A DNA stretch of 64,000 bases, taken from the NCBI GenBank assembly GCA_023455425.1, contig JAEYCM010000030.1:1-64000 (forward strand), given 5' to 3'. Positions 49,034 to 57,189 of this stretch are shown here, in pieces (the stretch's first letter is position 1; the number at the start of each line of letters is the position of its first letter). The translations under genes were made by a program, and so were the position numbers. This DNA is from Bacillota bacterium. GTDB lineage: Bacteria > Bacillota > Clostridia > Christensenellales > CAG-138. Below the pieces are notes generated by a model that was not told the origin of the DNA, did not search any database, and saw nothing but the letters and a program-made list of their open reading frames with translations.

Positions 49034-50737
49034 CTACCATGTAATGGACGGCACATCAACGTACACGCCGCCCGCGTTTTCCAGTTCATCCTCCACCACC
49101 ACCGATGCGACAAGCGCCATAAACGGGTCCGTTTTCCGGCTCTTGCCCTCGATTTTGGCATAATAAAAATTGCCCGTGTCGGTTCCGAATTTCTTACCCG
49201 CACGGACAAGTTTTGTATTGTTGGTAGCCCAGCGCAAATGCGGCTGATCGCCCCATATGACAACGCGTTTCGCAAACTGGCTGTCAATGACCGGCTGCAC
49301 CTTCATGATGTCGGAGGGCTGCACCAGTTTCAGGTTGTTGAAATCTTTGTTGTCCACGCCGATGCTGCGCAGCGCATGTTTCATCAGCGCGTAACGGTAA
49401 TTGTCTATGGCCCACTTTTTTATCATGTAATCCTGACCCTTGCGCATGATCCATTCACATATCATGTAAGGGTCTATTTCCACATCATCCACCAGCGTGA
49501 TATGCCCATCGTCCGCCCATTTTTGCCAAGGCGCTTTGATCCGCGCAAGGTCTTTTGAGTGCAGGCACAGCCACGCATGATTGATGTCATAGCGCAGTTC
49601 CTCCCGCCGAAACCGTAGATTTACGCCCGCAAAGTCCGTTATGCTGGCATAGTCTATGCCGCAGGTGCATGCCCAGCCGCGCAGATCCGGCATGACGCGC
49701 TTTTCCTTCCGCCCGTCAGGGTGGATGATGATAAACGTAGCTTTGATATTTTCGTAATCCGTCACAGCTACGTCCCCCGCAGATTGCGGCAGGTTCATGC
49801 GTTTGGTCATAAAATCCGGGTTTGCCCCCGGATTTGCCAGCCATTCGGCGTATTCTTTTTGTATGACCGCCATGAGGGACGGAGCATAGCGCAAAGTTGG
49901 ATTCGCCTGTTCCCAATACCGCTGATCGTGCACCAGCTTTTTATTATTGAGTTTGCAAATAAACGGCAGCATACCGTTGTCCGGCACTTCCTGGCGCAGC
50001 ACTTTCCCTGACAATTCTTTCATATCGTCAAGCGGGCCGTCGCGCACATCGCCGTCCGTGCTGGCGTATAAGCGGCGCGGGTGCATTTTCTTGCCCAGCC
50101 CCGTTATATAGACCTTGATATTGTCGTAATTGAGGTACTGGTGCAATTCATTCAGCACAACCATACCGCTGCGCATGCCGTCTTTACTGGCAGGGCTTTT
50201 TGTGCGCCCCTTCATCACACCATTGAACTTGATGCCGGTAACGCTCTCCGTGGTGCATTTAAAGTATTTGCTCAACTTCACCCGGTTTTGCGGATTTGTC
50301 AGAACGGAAACAACGTCTTTTACAGGCCGCATTGCCTGTTCTTCAACGTTTGCACAAATATCAATGTCGTATTCAGGCAACCCACTATGCGGAGAAAGCA
50401 AGCAATAGCTTTCATAGCTGATATAGGCATCCTTGCCAAAACCACGGCCCCCGAACAAAAACAAATCCGGCCAGCGAGGTAGGCCGGATACGGTCCAGAA
50501 CGTGCAAAGATGGAGCGCTATGCAGAACTTTTCCCACGGGATGAGTTTGAAAGGGAAGTACACTTCCTGCCGCAGGTATTTTTGCAGCAGAACCTCATCC
50601 GTGTAAATATCATCTTCCTCAAAACACTTGCGCACAAGCGCCATGAGCAAATGCTGTTCTTCGCAGGCTTCAACCTCATGTTTTTCAACCGCATCCATCC
50701 AAGCCTGCACATGCGGGCTGATCTTATGGACCGTCAT
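49034..50737 (-). CDS. Terminase large subunit
   Basis: A 567-residue packaging motor. Walker A is GGRGFGKD (96-103); Walker B is VVLNELH with Asn (N196) before the Glu instead of Asp. The nuclease domain carries CGIDYASITDFAG and later acidic residues. Overlap with TerS is 14 bases from the chosen ATG (50737); the GTG at 50746 is the alternative, but GGTG fits the ATG better. Terminase_1-like family. Confidence 0.92.
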   Translation of the reverse strand: MTVHKISPHVQAWMDAVEKHEVEACEEQHLLMALVRKCFEEDDIYTDEVLLQKYLRQEVYFPFKLIPWEKFCIALHLCTFWTVSGLPRWPDLFLFGGRGFGKDAYISYESYCLLSPHSGLPEYDIDICANVEEQAMRPVKDVVSVLTNPQNRVKLSKYFKCTTESVTGIKFNGVMKGRTKSPASKDGMRSGMVVLNELHQYLNYDNIKVYITGLGKKMHPRRLYASTDGDVRDGPLDDMKELSGKVLRQEVPDNGMLPFICKLNNKKLVHDQRYWEQANPTLRYAPSLMAVIQKEYAEWLANPGANPDFMTKRMNLPQSAGDVAVTDYENIKATFIIIHPDGRKEKRVMPDLRGWACTCGIDYASITDFAGVNLRFRREELRYDINHAWLCLHSKDLARIKAPWQKWADDGHITLVDDVEIDPYMICEWIMRKGQDYMIKKWAIDNYRYALMKHALRSIGVDNKDFNNLKLVQPSDIMKVQPVIDSQFAKRVVIWGDQPHLRWATNNTKLVRAGKKFGTDTGNFYYAKIEGKSRKTDPFMALVASVVVEDELENAGGVYVDVPSITW

Positions 50738-51101
50738 CTTCTTCACCGCCAGTAGATTCTTCCTTTGACGGCGGAAGCGTTGTCGTGACGCTTATTCCCA
50801 GCTTCTCAAGAATCTGGAGCATCTGCGTGGTGACTTTGATTTTCAGTTCAACGCTGTCATTCTTCTTGCGCCCCTTCTGACCGCCGCCGTTGTTGTAAAT
50901 AACCGTGACGCCGCGCGTCCGAATATCATCTTCGAGCAGGCATTTTGTTACCCAAAGTTCAAGATAATCGTGAACTAAATCAGTATAAAAAGCGGTGTCC
51001 GCGCCGTTTTTCAAAAGCTGTCCAAGTAAATCTTTTTGGATTTCTTCATACAGTAATGAGTTCAGATATTCCTGCGTTTTTTTCCTGCCCTTCACCGGCA
51101 T
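50724..51101 (-). CDS. Terminase small subunit, P27 family
   Basis: A 125-residue DNA-recognition subunit with MPVKGRKKTQEYLNSLLYEE at the start and the long C-terminal helix VELKIKVTTQMLQILEKLGIS. AAAGGGGG lies about 8 bases before the ATG at 51101. It is the first packaging gene. Confidence 0.85.
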   Translation of the reverse strand: MPVKGRKKTQEYLNSLLYEEIQKDLLGQLLKNGADTAFYTDLVHDYLELWVTKCLLEDDIRTRGVTVIYNNGGGQKGRKKNDSVELKIKVTTQMLQILEKLGISVTTTLPPSKEESTGGEEDDGP

Positions 51102-51177
51102 GACACCACCCCCTTTCACGCGCGTGCGCGCGGCTCTCCGCTTTGTCTAGAACCCAGTCGAGTAGACAACTCCCAAA

Positions 51178-51423
51178 TTAAAATGTGTTTTTTTCGACCG
51201 GGGGGAGCACCTCGACAACATTTTCTATGACCGTTTTCACTTTGCGTTTGTGCAAAATAATTTCTTTGTTTTGAGTGATCCCATACTTCATTTGCAGTTC
51301 ATCCCGACCGCCTTTGCCAACGGGTCGTAGGTGGCCTCCGCAATCGCAGCGATGTCCATCCGCAAAGTTGGCAGGCCACGCATGGAGCGCATCGCACATC
51401 AAACAGCGAAACAATATATACAA
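51178..51423 (-). CDS. Small zinc-ribbon-like phage protein
   Basis: An 81-residue frame with CLMC and CDCGG knuckles, probably a small zinc protein. The TTG at 51423, 1 base past the HNH stop and 6 bases after AAAGGTGGG, is the likeliest start; no ATG fits. Function unknown. Confidence 0.55.
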   Translation of the reverse strand: MYILFRCLMCDALHAWPANFADGHRCDCGGHLRPVGKGGRDELQMKYGITQNKEIILHKRKVKTVIENVVEVLPPVEKNTF

Positions 51424-51424
51424 A

Positions 51425-51775
51425 TCAATCCCACCTTTCTTCTGTGATCTGCTCCTTTGGTTTGAACTGCCGCAGGTTCTCAGGGTGCCGCAGTTCATGG
51501 CACTCATCGCACAAAGGCGTTAACTGGCGATGCTTCACGCCCGCCTCATCAACATACCATTCTTCAAGCGCAAGGTCAGGACGCATGCGCAACAGCTGCT
51601 CATGGTGTACCATGGTTGCCCGCCTGTACCGCTTGTGTTTCTCCTTGCAATCCTGACATTCGTGATGATACTTGATAAGTACATCCCTGCGCTTCTTCTT
51701 CCACGCATAGCATGTATAGAACTTTAGTTCATCGCCCTCTGCAACCCATTGCGCAATTTGTTTTACGGTAAGCAT
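51425..51775 (-). CDS. HNH endonuclease
   Basis: A 116-residue HNH nuclease next to terminase, which in many phages assists cos/pac cleavage. Zinc Cys pairs are CQDCK and CDEC; the HNH core is MVHHEQLL...LTPLCDECHELRHPE. It follows the small membrane protein by 10 bases. Confidence 0.87.
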   Translation of the reverse strand: MLTVKQIAQWVAEGDELKFYTCYAWKKKRRDVLIKYHHECQDCKEKHKRYRRATMVHHEQLLRMRPDLALEEWYVDEAGVKHRQLTPLCDECHELRHPENLRQFKPKEQITEERWD

Positions 51776-51785
51776 GGCGATTGAA

Positions 51786-52001
51786 TCAAAGCAGATTGCG
51801 TAGCTTACGCAAAAGCCCCGGCCACACGCTTACCTCATAAGCAATCAGCATCAGTATGCCGACGATGATCAACGTAACATCACCCATCACAGTCCAGTAT
51901 TGTTTTATCAGCGGCCAGAGGAACATAAGCACCCATCCGGCCAGCGTAACAGAGAACCATGCGACAAATAGCAATACGACCCATTGCCATATGCGTTTCA
52001 T
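51786..52001 (-). CDS. Small two-helix membrane protein
   Basis: A 71-residue protein with two hydrophobic helices (about 5-30 and 45-65). GGAGG is 7 bases before the ATG at 52001. It is the first gene after the late promoter and terminator. The role is unknown. Confidence 0.65.
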   Translation of the reverse strand: MKRIWQWVVLLFVAWFSVTLAGWVLMFLWPLIKQYWTVMGDVTLIIVGILMLIAYEVSVWPGLLRKLRNLL

Positions 52002-52023
52002 ATGCTGCCCTCCGCACAAAAGA

Positions 52024-52058
52024 AAAGCACCCCGCAGGCGTAACCCGCGCGGTGCTTT
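52024..52058 (-). terminator. Leader terminator of the late operon
   Basis: AAAGCACC (52024-52031) and GGTGCTTT (52051-52058) form an 8-bp stem with further partial pairing in the GC-rich loop. On the minus strand TTTTCTTTTG follows. It lies only about 20 bases beyond the predicted start of the promoter at 52086-52114 and before the first late gene. Confidence 0.78.
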
Positions 52059-52085
52059 CGCTTTACACTAATTTCACTGTAAACA

Positions 52086-52114
52086 TTCTAACACGCGTAA
52101 ACGGTATTGTCACG
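52086..52114 (-). promoter_or_regulatory. Late promoter candidate
   Basis: GTGACA (52109-52114) and TAGAAT (52086-52091) with a 17-base spacer on the minus strand. Start expected near 52079. The -35 abuts the three 11-base direct repeats, and the late genes follow after a terminator. Confidence 0.65.
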
Positions 52115-52145
52115 GTCATGAAACGGTCATGAAACGGTCATGTTT
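52113..52145. repeat. Three tandem 11-bp repeats upstream of the late promoter
   Basis: The unit ACGGTCATGAA occurs three times back to back (52113-52123, 52124-52134, 52135-52145, the last with two changes). The spacing is one helical turn, so a protein could bind the same DNA face three times just upstream of the -35. It overlaps the end of the ArpU/RinA-like gene. Confidence 0.8.
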
Positions 52146-52777
52146 TGATGGTTTTCGTTACCTAATGCGTACCGCACGCCCTCACTGACCGCCGCATCAG
52201 CACCGAAGAAGCACACCGCCATGTCGGATACAATGCTTGACCGCCAGCGCCGCGCGGTCTTGTCGGTGGAAAGGATATCATGCTCATCCAGTATGTCCGC
52301 AATCTCATCCCATGTGTACCGTTCCAGATAGGCGGGCCTTTCCTGACCGTCCACAGTTTCGTTGAAGTAGTACATGCGGATTACAACAAACTCGGGCTTG
52401 TCTGCAAACTGACGGATTACGCGGTCAATATACTCAAACTGCGCAAGCGTCCGTTCGTAGCTGCGCCGCCGCTGTTGAAGCATGGCATCCTCCGCGTCCA
52501 CCCGTGGGCCGCTTGTCATTTTGATTGAGTGTAGCACGATATCCTGTGACCGCTCCGCCTTATCCGCATTTTCTATATACGCCTGTTCATCCTCCATCAT
52601 ACGCTTGATGGGCTTATAGTTATAAAGCAGGCGTTCCGTCACCTTGTAATAACTAACCTGCTGCGCCGGTATCATGCGGTTTGCAGTTTCCTTGGCCGTT
52701 TCGCTGGCAACCGTATTGATGAGTTCCCGCAGGTCATCCGTGATGATAACATCCTTTTTGTGTTTGGGCCTTGCCAT
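52127..52777 (-). CDS. Late-gene regulator, ArpU/RinA-like
   Basis: A 216-residue protein beginning MARPKHKKDVIITDD. It has a long helical body and a C-terminal region (YTWDEIADILDEHDILSTDKTARRWRSSI) that resembles a helix-turn-helix of sigma region-4 or ArpU/RinA late regulators. It is the last gene before the late promoter and its end overlaps the 11-bp repeats. GGGGG lies before the ATG. Assignment rests on position and the HTH-like segment. Confidence 0.55.
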   Translation of the reverse strand: MARPKHKKDVIITDDLRELINTVASETAKETANRMIPAQQVSYYKVTERLLYNYKPIKRMMEDEQAYIENADKAERSQDIVLHSIKMTSGPRVDAEDAMLQQRRRSYERTLAQFEYIDRVIRQFADKPEFVVIRMYYFNETVDGQERPAYLERYTWDEIADILDEHDILSTDKTARRWRSSIVSDMAVCFFGADAAVSEGVRYALGNENHQNMTVS

Positions 52778-52795
52778 CGTGTTTCCCCCTTTCGT

Positions 52796-53059
52796 TTATG
52801 GCCTTGGAGGCGTGTATGCCGGTCTGGAGCAATTGCCCCGCGCCCTGCGCAGCGGTGGCGGCTTGCGCCTGTCCGGCTTGCCCGGAGTGAATTCTTTACG
52901 GATGAAGTCCGCGCCACCGCTGGATACAGCAGATTTCATGCACATAAGGGCAATTTCCAAAGTCTTGTCACTTGGATAGTCTAACAGGCATTGAGAGCCT
53001 TTTGCATGTGCAAGTTCCATGATTGCCGCATCAACTTCTTTTTGCGTGTACCGCTTCAT
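52796..53059 (-). CDS. Small early phage protein
   Basis: An 87-residue protein beginning MKRYTQKEVDAAIMELAHAKG with a basic, Pro-rich C-terminus. It overlaps the next gene upstream by 4 bases. I do not recognise a family. Confidence 0.6.
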   Translation of the reverse strand: MKRYTQKEVDAAIMELAHAKGSQCLLDYPSDKTLEIALMCMKSAVSSGGADFIRKEFTPGKPDRRKPPPLRRARGNCSRPAYTPPRP

Positions 53060-53232
53060 TTCTTGCCCTCCCCGGCTTCCTGCACGTCAACATCAAAAAT
53101 CAACCCTTCACCACAGGACGGGCAATAATTAAATCCCACATCCACGCTGTCATAGCCGCAATTCGGGCAAACATACCAGTCGTTGGCCCATGTGTCGCGC
53201 TTACTCTTGGTCGTATCAACAACGAAAATCAT
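53056..53232 (-). CDS. Small zinc-ribbon protein
   Basis: A 58-residue protein with CPNCGYD and CPSCGEG knuckles, a compact zinc ribbon. AGGAGAGG lies upstream of the ATG at 53232. Overlaps its neighbours by 4 bases on both sides. Confidence 0.68.
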   Translation of the reverse strand: MIFVVDTTKSKRDTWANDWYVCPNCGYDSVDVGFNYCPSCGEGLIFDVDVQEAGEGKK

Positions 53233-53480
53233 TCCACCTCTCCTTTCCCGGCCCGCGTTCCGCGCCATTCCGGTTCACAGTCTGGAGAGTTTTCACAATC
53301 TCCATCTGCGCAGACAAGGCAGGCGTGCTCACTGGCTTTCATGAGCATCTTTAGGTCATGCTCCGCCGCATCCCGCGTTCTCTGCGCCCGCTCCAGTTCG
53401 TCCGCCGCCCGCAGGAACAGCCTTTGCAATACTGGGTTGAGGAAGCAGGCGAACGCCCGCAGTTCCGGTGCTGTGCTCAT
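53229..53480 (-). CDS. Small Cys-rich early protein
   Basis: An 83-residue protein beginning MSTAPELRAFACFLNP, with a helical middle (DELERAQRTRDAAEHDLKML) and a Cys cluster near the end (CLVCADGDC). The start overlaps the DUF551 stop as ATGA. Function unknown. Confidence 0.6.
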   Translation of the reverse strand: MSTAPELRAFACFLNPVLQRLFLRAADELERAQRTRDAAEHDLKMLMKASEHACLVCADGDCENSPDCEPEWRGTRAGKGEVE

Positions 53481-54076
53481 AAGTCTGCGTCCTCCTGTTC
53501 CGGCGCGGCGGGGAGCGGCATGGATGTGCGCCTCCAATGCGTTATCTCTGGGTTGTCCGCATTCACGTAGTTGTAATACCACACATTCATGCGCCCGTTG
53601 GCGCTCATGACCTCCACATCCTGAAATACGTCCGCATCCGCGATTGTCGGAAACCGCTCTGATGTAGGTATCCACCGTTGCGCCTCTTTCAGCGCCGCAA
53701 ACTCTGTAAATATCTCCTGTAGCCGTTTTGCCGGAATAAGGACGTCCAACTTCCCGGACATACTTTCGACAAAATTGGAACCGTCCGGTTCTTGCCATAT
53801 CCAGCATTTGTGCAGATCGCGGAGCTTGGAGCGCAGGGTGTCATTTTCCTCGGTTAACATGTATATCTGCATATAACGTTCATGCAACCGTTTCAGCCTT
53901 GCAACCGTCTCATCATACCAGCAATGCTTAAACGCTAATTCCTTTAGCGATGCATCATCCCATCCGACAATAACGCCATATACCCATGCATCGCGCTTAT
54001 CTCTTGCCCAATCACGCGAATGAAATGCAATGCAGTTTTGTAGGCTTTCAAACGGGTTTTCCGGCATCTTGTCCAT
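53477..54076 (-). CDS. DUF551-containing early protein
   Basis: A 199-residue protein from the ATG at 54076 (GGGGAGG upstream). The C-terminal 70 residues (WIPTSERFP... VEVMSANGRMNVWYY... ITHWRRTSMPLP) fit the DUF551 domain common in phage early regions. The N-terminal part is a charged helix. It overlaps the ParB stop by a few bases. Confidence 0.72.
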   Translation of the reverse strand: MDKMPENPFESLQNCIAFHSRDWARDKRDAWVYGVIVGWDDASLKELAFKHCWYDETVARLKRLHERYMQIYMLTEENDTLRSKLRDLHKCWIWQEPDGSNFVESMSGKLDVLIPAKRLQEIFTEFAALKEAQRWIPTSERFPTIADADVFQDVEVMSANGRMNVWYYNYVNADNPEITHWRRTSMPLPAAPEQEDADL

Positions 54077-54077
54077 G

Positions 54078-55160
54078 TTATTGCACCTCCCCGATTTTAA
54101 ATATCTTGCGCTGTTCGGTGCCGAACTCGACAAACGTGATGGTATCGCCCGGCTTCATGCGCATGAAATTGTACGTCACCACATGAACCTCAATCGGCCC
54201 CGCGTTACGGCCCGCCTCGATCTTGGCCGCGCTCTGCATGCCGTCCTTCATACCGTCCGCGATAACGGGAGATGGCGCGGGCGGCTCACGGTGGGCGGCA
54301 GGTGTTGCAGTAGGCGCGGCATGCGGTGGAGGCTGTGCCTGCTGCATGTCCGGCACATCTGCCAACGATGCGGGCGGCGCTGCGATAGGCTCCGCAACCT
54401 GTTCCGGTTCCGCCATCGGTTCCGGCTCCGGTTCCACCGGCAGCAATGACGCCTCATAGTCCGCAAGCAATTGTTTATCATCGTCACCCTTCCACGTTTG
54501 CCAGAATGCATAGACGGCAAGTTGCCTTTCAGCATGAAACCGACTCAATTCGTGCGCAAGGGTAATCCCTATGCCTTTTGCATCAAATATCGCGCGCCAT
54601 TCAGCAATGAGATATTTATCAACACTATCATACCGCGCCACGTTCGTTGGGCTGGTTTCCAGCATGCCCGCCATCACATCCCGCATGCGGCCTCCAAACT
54701 TATAACCCGCCTTTTTCAAGTCAATAAGCAATTCCCGCAAGCGTTTTGCTTGATATACCTTATCAGCATCAGAGAAATTTCGGATTGTCGAATTTGCAAA
54801 AAGCAGCCGCAGTTCGTCCAGCGCATCGTTTTCATTGCGGATTATTGAGCATCTTACGGTGGAGTACTTTTCCGCATTATCCTGTGCCAACATCCGAATA
54901 GCAGCAATACGCCGATGCCCCGCAATGATTTCATACCGCCCGTTTGCCTTTTGGCGCACAAGCGGGTTTTGCAGCAGCCCGACCATTTCAATACTTGCCG
55001 CAAGTTCTTCGATGCCCTCCATGCTATACCTGTTCATGGGCGAGGCATCAATTTCAGAAAGCGTTATGTTGATTTCCCGGCGCTCTTGCGTGACCGGCTG
55101 CCGCTCCGCCCTGCTTGCATCGCTCATCAACTGCGATACGCTGAATTTATCCTTTGCCAT
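54078..55160 (-). CDS. ParB/Spo0J-family partition protein
   Basis: A 360-residue protein. The ParB N-terminal fold (about 28-130) has IDASPMNRYSMEGIEELAASI and the box GHRRIAAIRML, followed by the FANSTIRN motif and a helical DNA-binding region with an HTH-like stretch around 150-200. The C-terminal third is Pro/Ala/Glu-rich. It lies directly downstream of ParA. Expected role is centromere binding and CTP-dependent loading during partition, or a ParB-like accessory role. Confidence 0.85.
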   Translation of the reverse strand: MAKDKFSVSQLMSDASRAERQPVTQERREINITLSEIDASPMNRYSMEGIEELAASIEMVGLLQNPLVRQKANGRYEIIAGHRRIAAIRMLAQDNAEKYSTVRCSIIRNENDALDELRLLFANSTIRNFSDADKVYQAKRLRELLIDLKKAGYKFGGRMRDVMAGMLETSPTNVARYDSVDKYLIAEWRAIFDAKGIGITLAHELSRFHAERQLAVYAFWQTWKGDDDKQLLADYEASLLPVEPEPEPMAEPEQVAEPIAAPPASLADVPDMQQAQPPPHAAPTATPAAHREPPAPSPVIADGMKDGMQSAAKIEAGRNAGPIEVHVVTYNFMRMKPGDTITFVEFGTEQRKIFKIGEVQ

Positions 55161-55177
55161 AACTTACCCCCATTTTT

Positions 55178-55196
55178 TGTGTCCGATTCGGTCACA
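55178..55196. promoter_or_regulatory. parS-like dyad between parA and parB
   Basis: TGTGTCCGA-T-TCGGTCACA is a 9+1+9 dyad with one mismatch, in the 31-base gap between the two par genes. The 12 bases GTGTCCGATTCG recur inverted at 58163-58174 upstream of rep. Confidence 0.45.
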
Positions 55197-55956
55197 TTTC
55201 ACGCTGTAGAATTTCACCCACTAGGGCAATGTAGTCCTGTGTTGCCGCGCACTTTGGCGCATAGACCAATAGAGGATCGCCCGTGTATGTCGTTTTCACC
55301 ACCGCCGCCCGCGCCCGTATTGTTGTATCAAACATCGGGATTGGCGAGTTCTCCCGCAGCCAAGCAATGCCGCCTGCATTTACACTGTCCGCCCTGGTCA
55401 TCGTTGCAAATGCACCCATGACGTACAAGCGCGGGTTAAATTCCTGTAGTCCCTCCATTTGGTCGATAAATTCCGCCAGCCCATCAAACGCGTATTTGTC
55501 AATAACGAGCGGTACCAGGATGGCATGAGCGGCAACCATCGCGTTGATGGTTGACATGTTGATATCGGGGGCGCAATCAATCACGCAGTAGTCATAGACT
55601 TCATCCAGCCCCGCAAGCGCCTTTTGCAACCGCGTCTGCTGCGGCCTTGATACGTCCAACAAAATATCCTTGTTGGCTTTCAGCAAGGTCATGTTTGCAG
55701 GGAGAATGTGCAGGTCCTCATGCGGTGTGGGCTGTATGGCCGCCGCCGCTGAATAGTTTTTGATGGTCAATACATCCGTAAGGCTTGCCGTTTCGTAGGT
55801 ATACACCCCAAAGTGCTTTGAGGCATTCCCTTGCTTATCGCAATCCACAAGCAAAACACGCTTTCCGTGGACAGCCGCAAGGATGTGGGCAATGTTGACG
55901 CTGGAAATGGTCTTACCCACGCCGCCTTTCATGTTGATTACCGCATATACTCTCAT
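55192..55956 (-). CDS. ParA-family partition ATPase
   Basis: A 254-residue Walker-type ATPase. The deviant Walker A KGGVGKT is at residues 10-16, with the LVDCDKQGNASK switch region and DCAPDINMS. The frame extends upstream to 56049, but GAGGAAAAG precedes the ATG at 55956. It lies between VRR-NUC and ParB and, with them, makes a plasmid-type partition cassette inside the phage early region. Confidence 0.9.
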   Translation of the reverse strand: MRVYAVINMKGGVGKTISSVNIAHILAAVHGKRVLLVDCDKQGNASKHFGVYTYETASLTDVLTIKNYSAAAAIQPTPHEDLHILPANMTLLKANKDILLDVSRPQQTRLQKALAGLDEVYDYCVIDCAPDINMSTINAMVAAHAILVPLVIDKYAFDGLAEFIDQMEGLQEFNPRLYVMGAFATMTRADSVNAGGIAWLRENSPIPMFDTTIRARAAVVKTTYTGDPLLVYAPKCAATQDYIALVGEILQREM

Positions 55957-55966
55957 TTTCTTTTCC

Positions 55967-56434
55967 TCATTCGCCTTTTTGAATATCGCCGCAGATATAA
56001 CGCTCAATAATCTCGGTTGCCGTATCCGCGCCGTAGCAGATGCAGGCATAATACCCTTCGCTTATGAGATATTCCAGCCAGTCGCGTTGGTTTGGTTCAA
56101 CCTTGTTTTTTCCGGCCTTGAGTTCGATGTAAAGGCCGTGATACCCGCCACGGGCGGCGGGAAGGATTATATCCGGCACGCCGGACTTTACCCCCGCCGC
56201 TTTGAGTTTGCCCGCAACTGCCTTACTGCGCGCCCCTCCGTTTGGAACATGGTATAGCCGTTCAATGATGGGGTAACGATGTGCCAGCCTTGCCGCCCAG
56301 CAGAAAATATACATCTGTTCGGTTTCCTCACTGGCCCCAGCGTTTACATTCAGCACCTTTACCGGCTTGAACACAGGGATATTGCCATCCCTCCGCGTGA
56401 ATATCAGTTCACCCGCCGTCGTGCAATGCAGCAT
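55967..56434 (-). CDS. VRR-NUC domain nuclease
   Basis: A 155-residue PD-(D/E)XK-superfamily protein of the VRR-NUC type. The nuclease core is HVPNGGARSK, GVPDIILP, GLYIELKAGK. VRR-NUC proteins occur in phages and in FAN1-type repair nucleases. It starts after a 1-base gap from the zinc protein. Confidence 0.85.
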   Translation of the reverse strand: MLHCTTAGELIFTRRDGNIPVFKPVKVLNVNAGASEETEQMYIFCWAARLAHRYPIIERLYHVPNGGARSKAVAGKLKAAGVKSGVPDIILPAARGGYHGLYIELKAGKNKVEPNQRDWLEYLISEGYYACICYGADTATEIIERYICGDIQKGE

Positions 56435-56435
56435 G

Positions 56436-56777
56436 CTACCCGACCACCTTTTTCAGGCTTGTGGTGATCTTGGTATCACCCTTTTCCATCCGCAGCAGTT
56501 GCCCCCGGTTGCCGTTATCATCCTGCACAGAAATAGCCTTGAGATCATTTTCCCGCATGTACTCCAGCAGCCCATGTTCCACAAAATCAATGAATTGCAG
56601 GTTCTTCACTTCCTGCCGCTTGGCCTCACGGTACTTGCGGCCATCCTCGCATACGCATGTGAGCGCCGCCAGTTCGTCCACATCCTCCACATTTGGGTAA
56701 ACCGCCTTATCCTCCCGGCTGATGATTTTTGTCTGTCCGCAAAAGCGGCAGGCTCCCGAATTCGTCCCTTCACTCAT
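56436..56777 (-). CDS. Small zinc-finger-like protein
   Basis: A 113-residue protein with CRFCGQ and CVCED Cys pairs in the first half, then a helical C-terminus. It precedes VRR-NUC. Family not recognised. Confidence 0.62.
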   Translation of the reverse strand: MSEGTNSGACRFCGQTKIISREDKAVYPNVEDVDELAALTCVCEDGRKYREAKRQEVKNLQFIDFVEHGLLEYMRENDLKAISVQDDNGNRGQLLRMEKGDTKITTSLKKVVG

Positions 56778-56802
56778 TTTTTTATCCTTTCCGGCTCATG
56801 GC

Positions 56803-57189
56803 CTATAAAAATCTCAATTGTTGCTGGGTAATTGGCACAGACGGAGGCGGGGCGCTGCCGCGTTCGTACATGCGGAACATCTGCTTTTCTCGCGTGTCTT
56901 TACTGGCAAGCACATGCGGGTGCTTGGCAGGCTCCACGCGTTTGCGCATGTGCTTTTGGCCGCTGCAATGCGCCCAATGCGGGGAATACCCGCTATACAC
57001 CCGCCCCGCTTGGTAATCCTCCTTTTCCGCCCGCCGCCCCTTCACCACCTGACCGGCACAGTTGACGATTGTCAAATAGCCGCGCTCATCCGGGACGTAC
57101 TCAAGCGCCCCCGGCTGCACCGGCATCTGTTTGCCCCCCGCCGTCCTGATGAACACGATTTCCGCGCCGCACGCCTTGCATGTTGGCAT
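56803..57189 (-). CDS. Small Cys-containing protein overlapping rep
   Basis: A 128-residue protein beginning MPTCKACGAEIVFIRTAGGK, with a zinc-like CKAC pair and later HWAHCSGQKH. Its ATG at 57189 has GGAGCGGAGCC upstream and lies 89 bases inside the rep frame. It probably belongs to the phage early cluster. Confidence 0.65.
   Translation of the reverse strand: MPTCKACGAEIVFIRTAGGKQMPVQPGALEYVPDERGYLTIVNCAGQVVKGRRAEKEDYQAGRVYSGYSPHWAHCSGQKHMRKRVEPAKHPHVLASKDTREKQMFRMYERGSAPPPSVPITQQQLRFL

Noticed and set aside
53807..54600. Alternative long N-termini for the phage small genes
   Set aside because: The extra upstream residues come from other frames; good ribosome binding sites point to the shorter starts.
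54078..55956. Canonical Spo0J parS (TGTTTCACGTGAAACA) near parAB
   Set aside because: I did not see this site; only the different GTGTCCGATTCG dyad is present.
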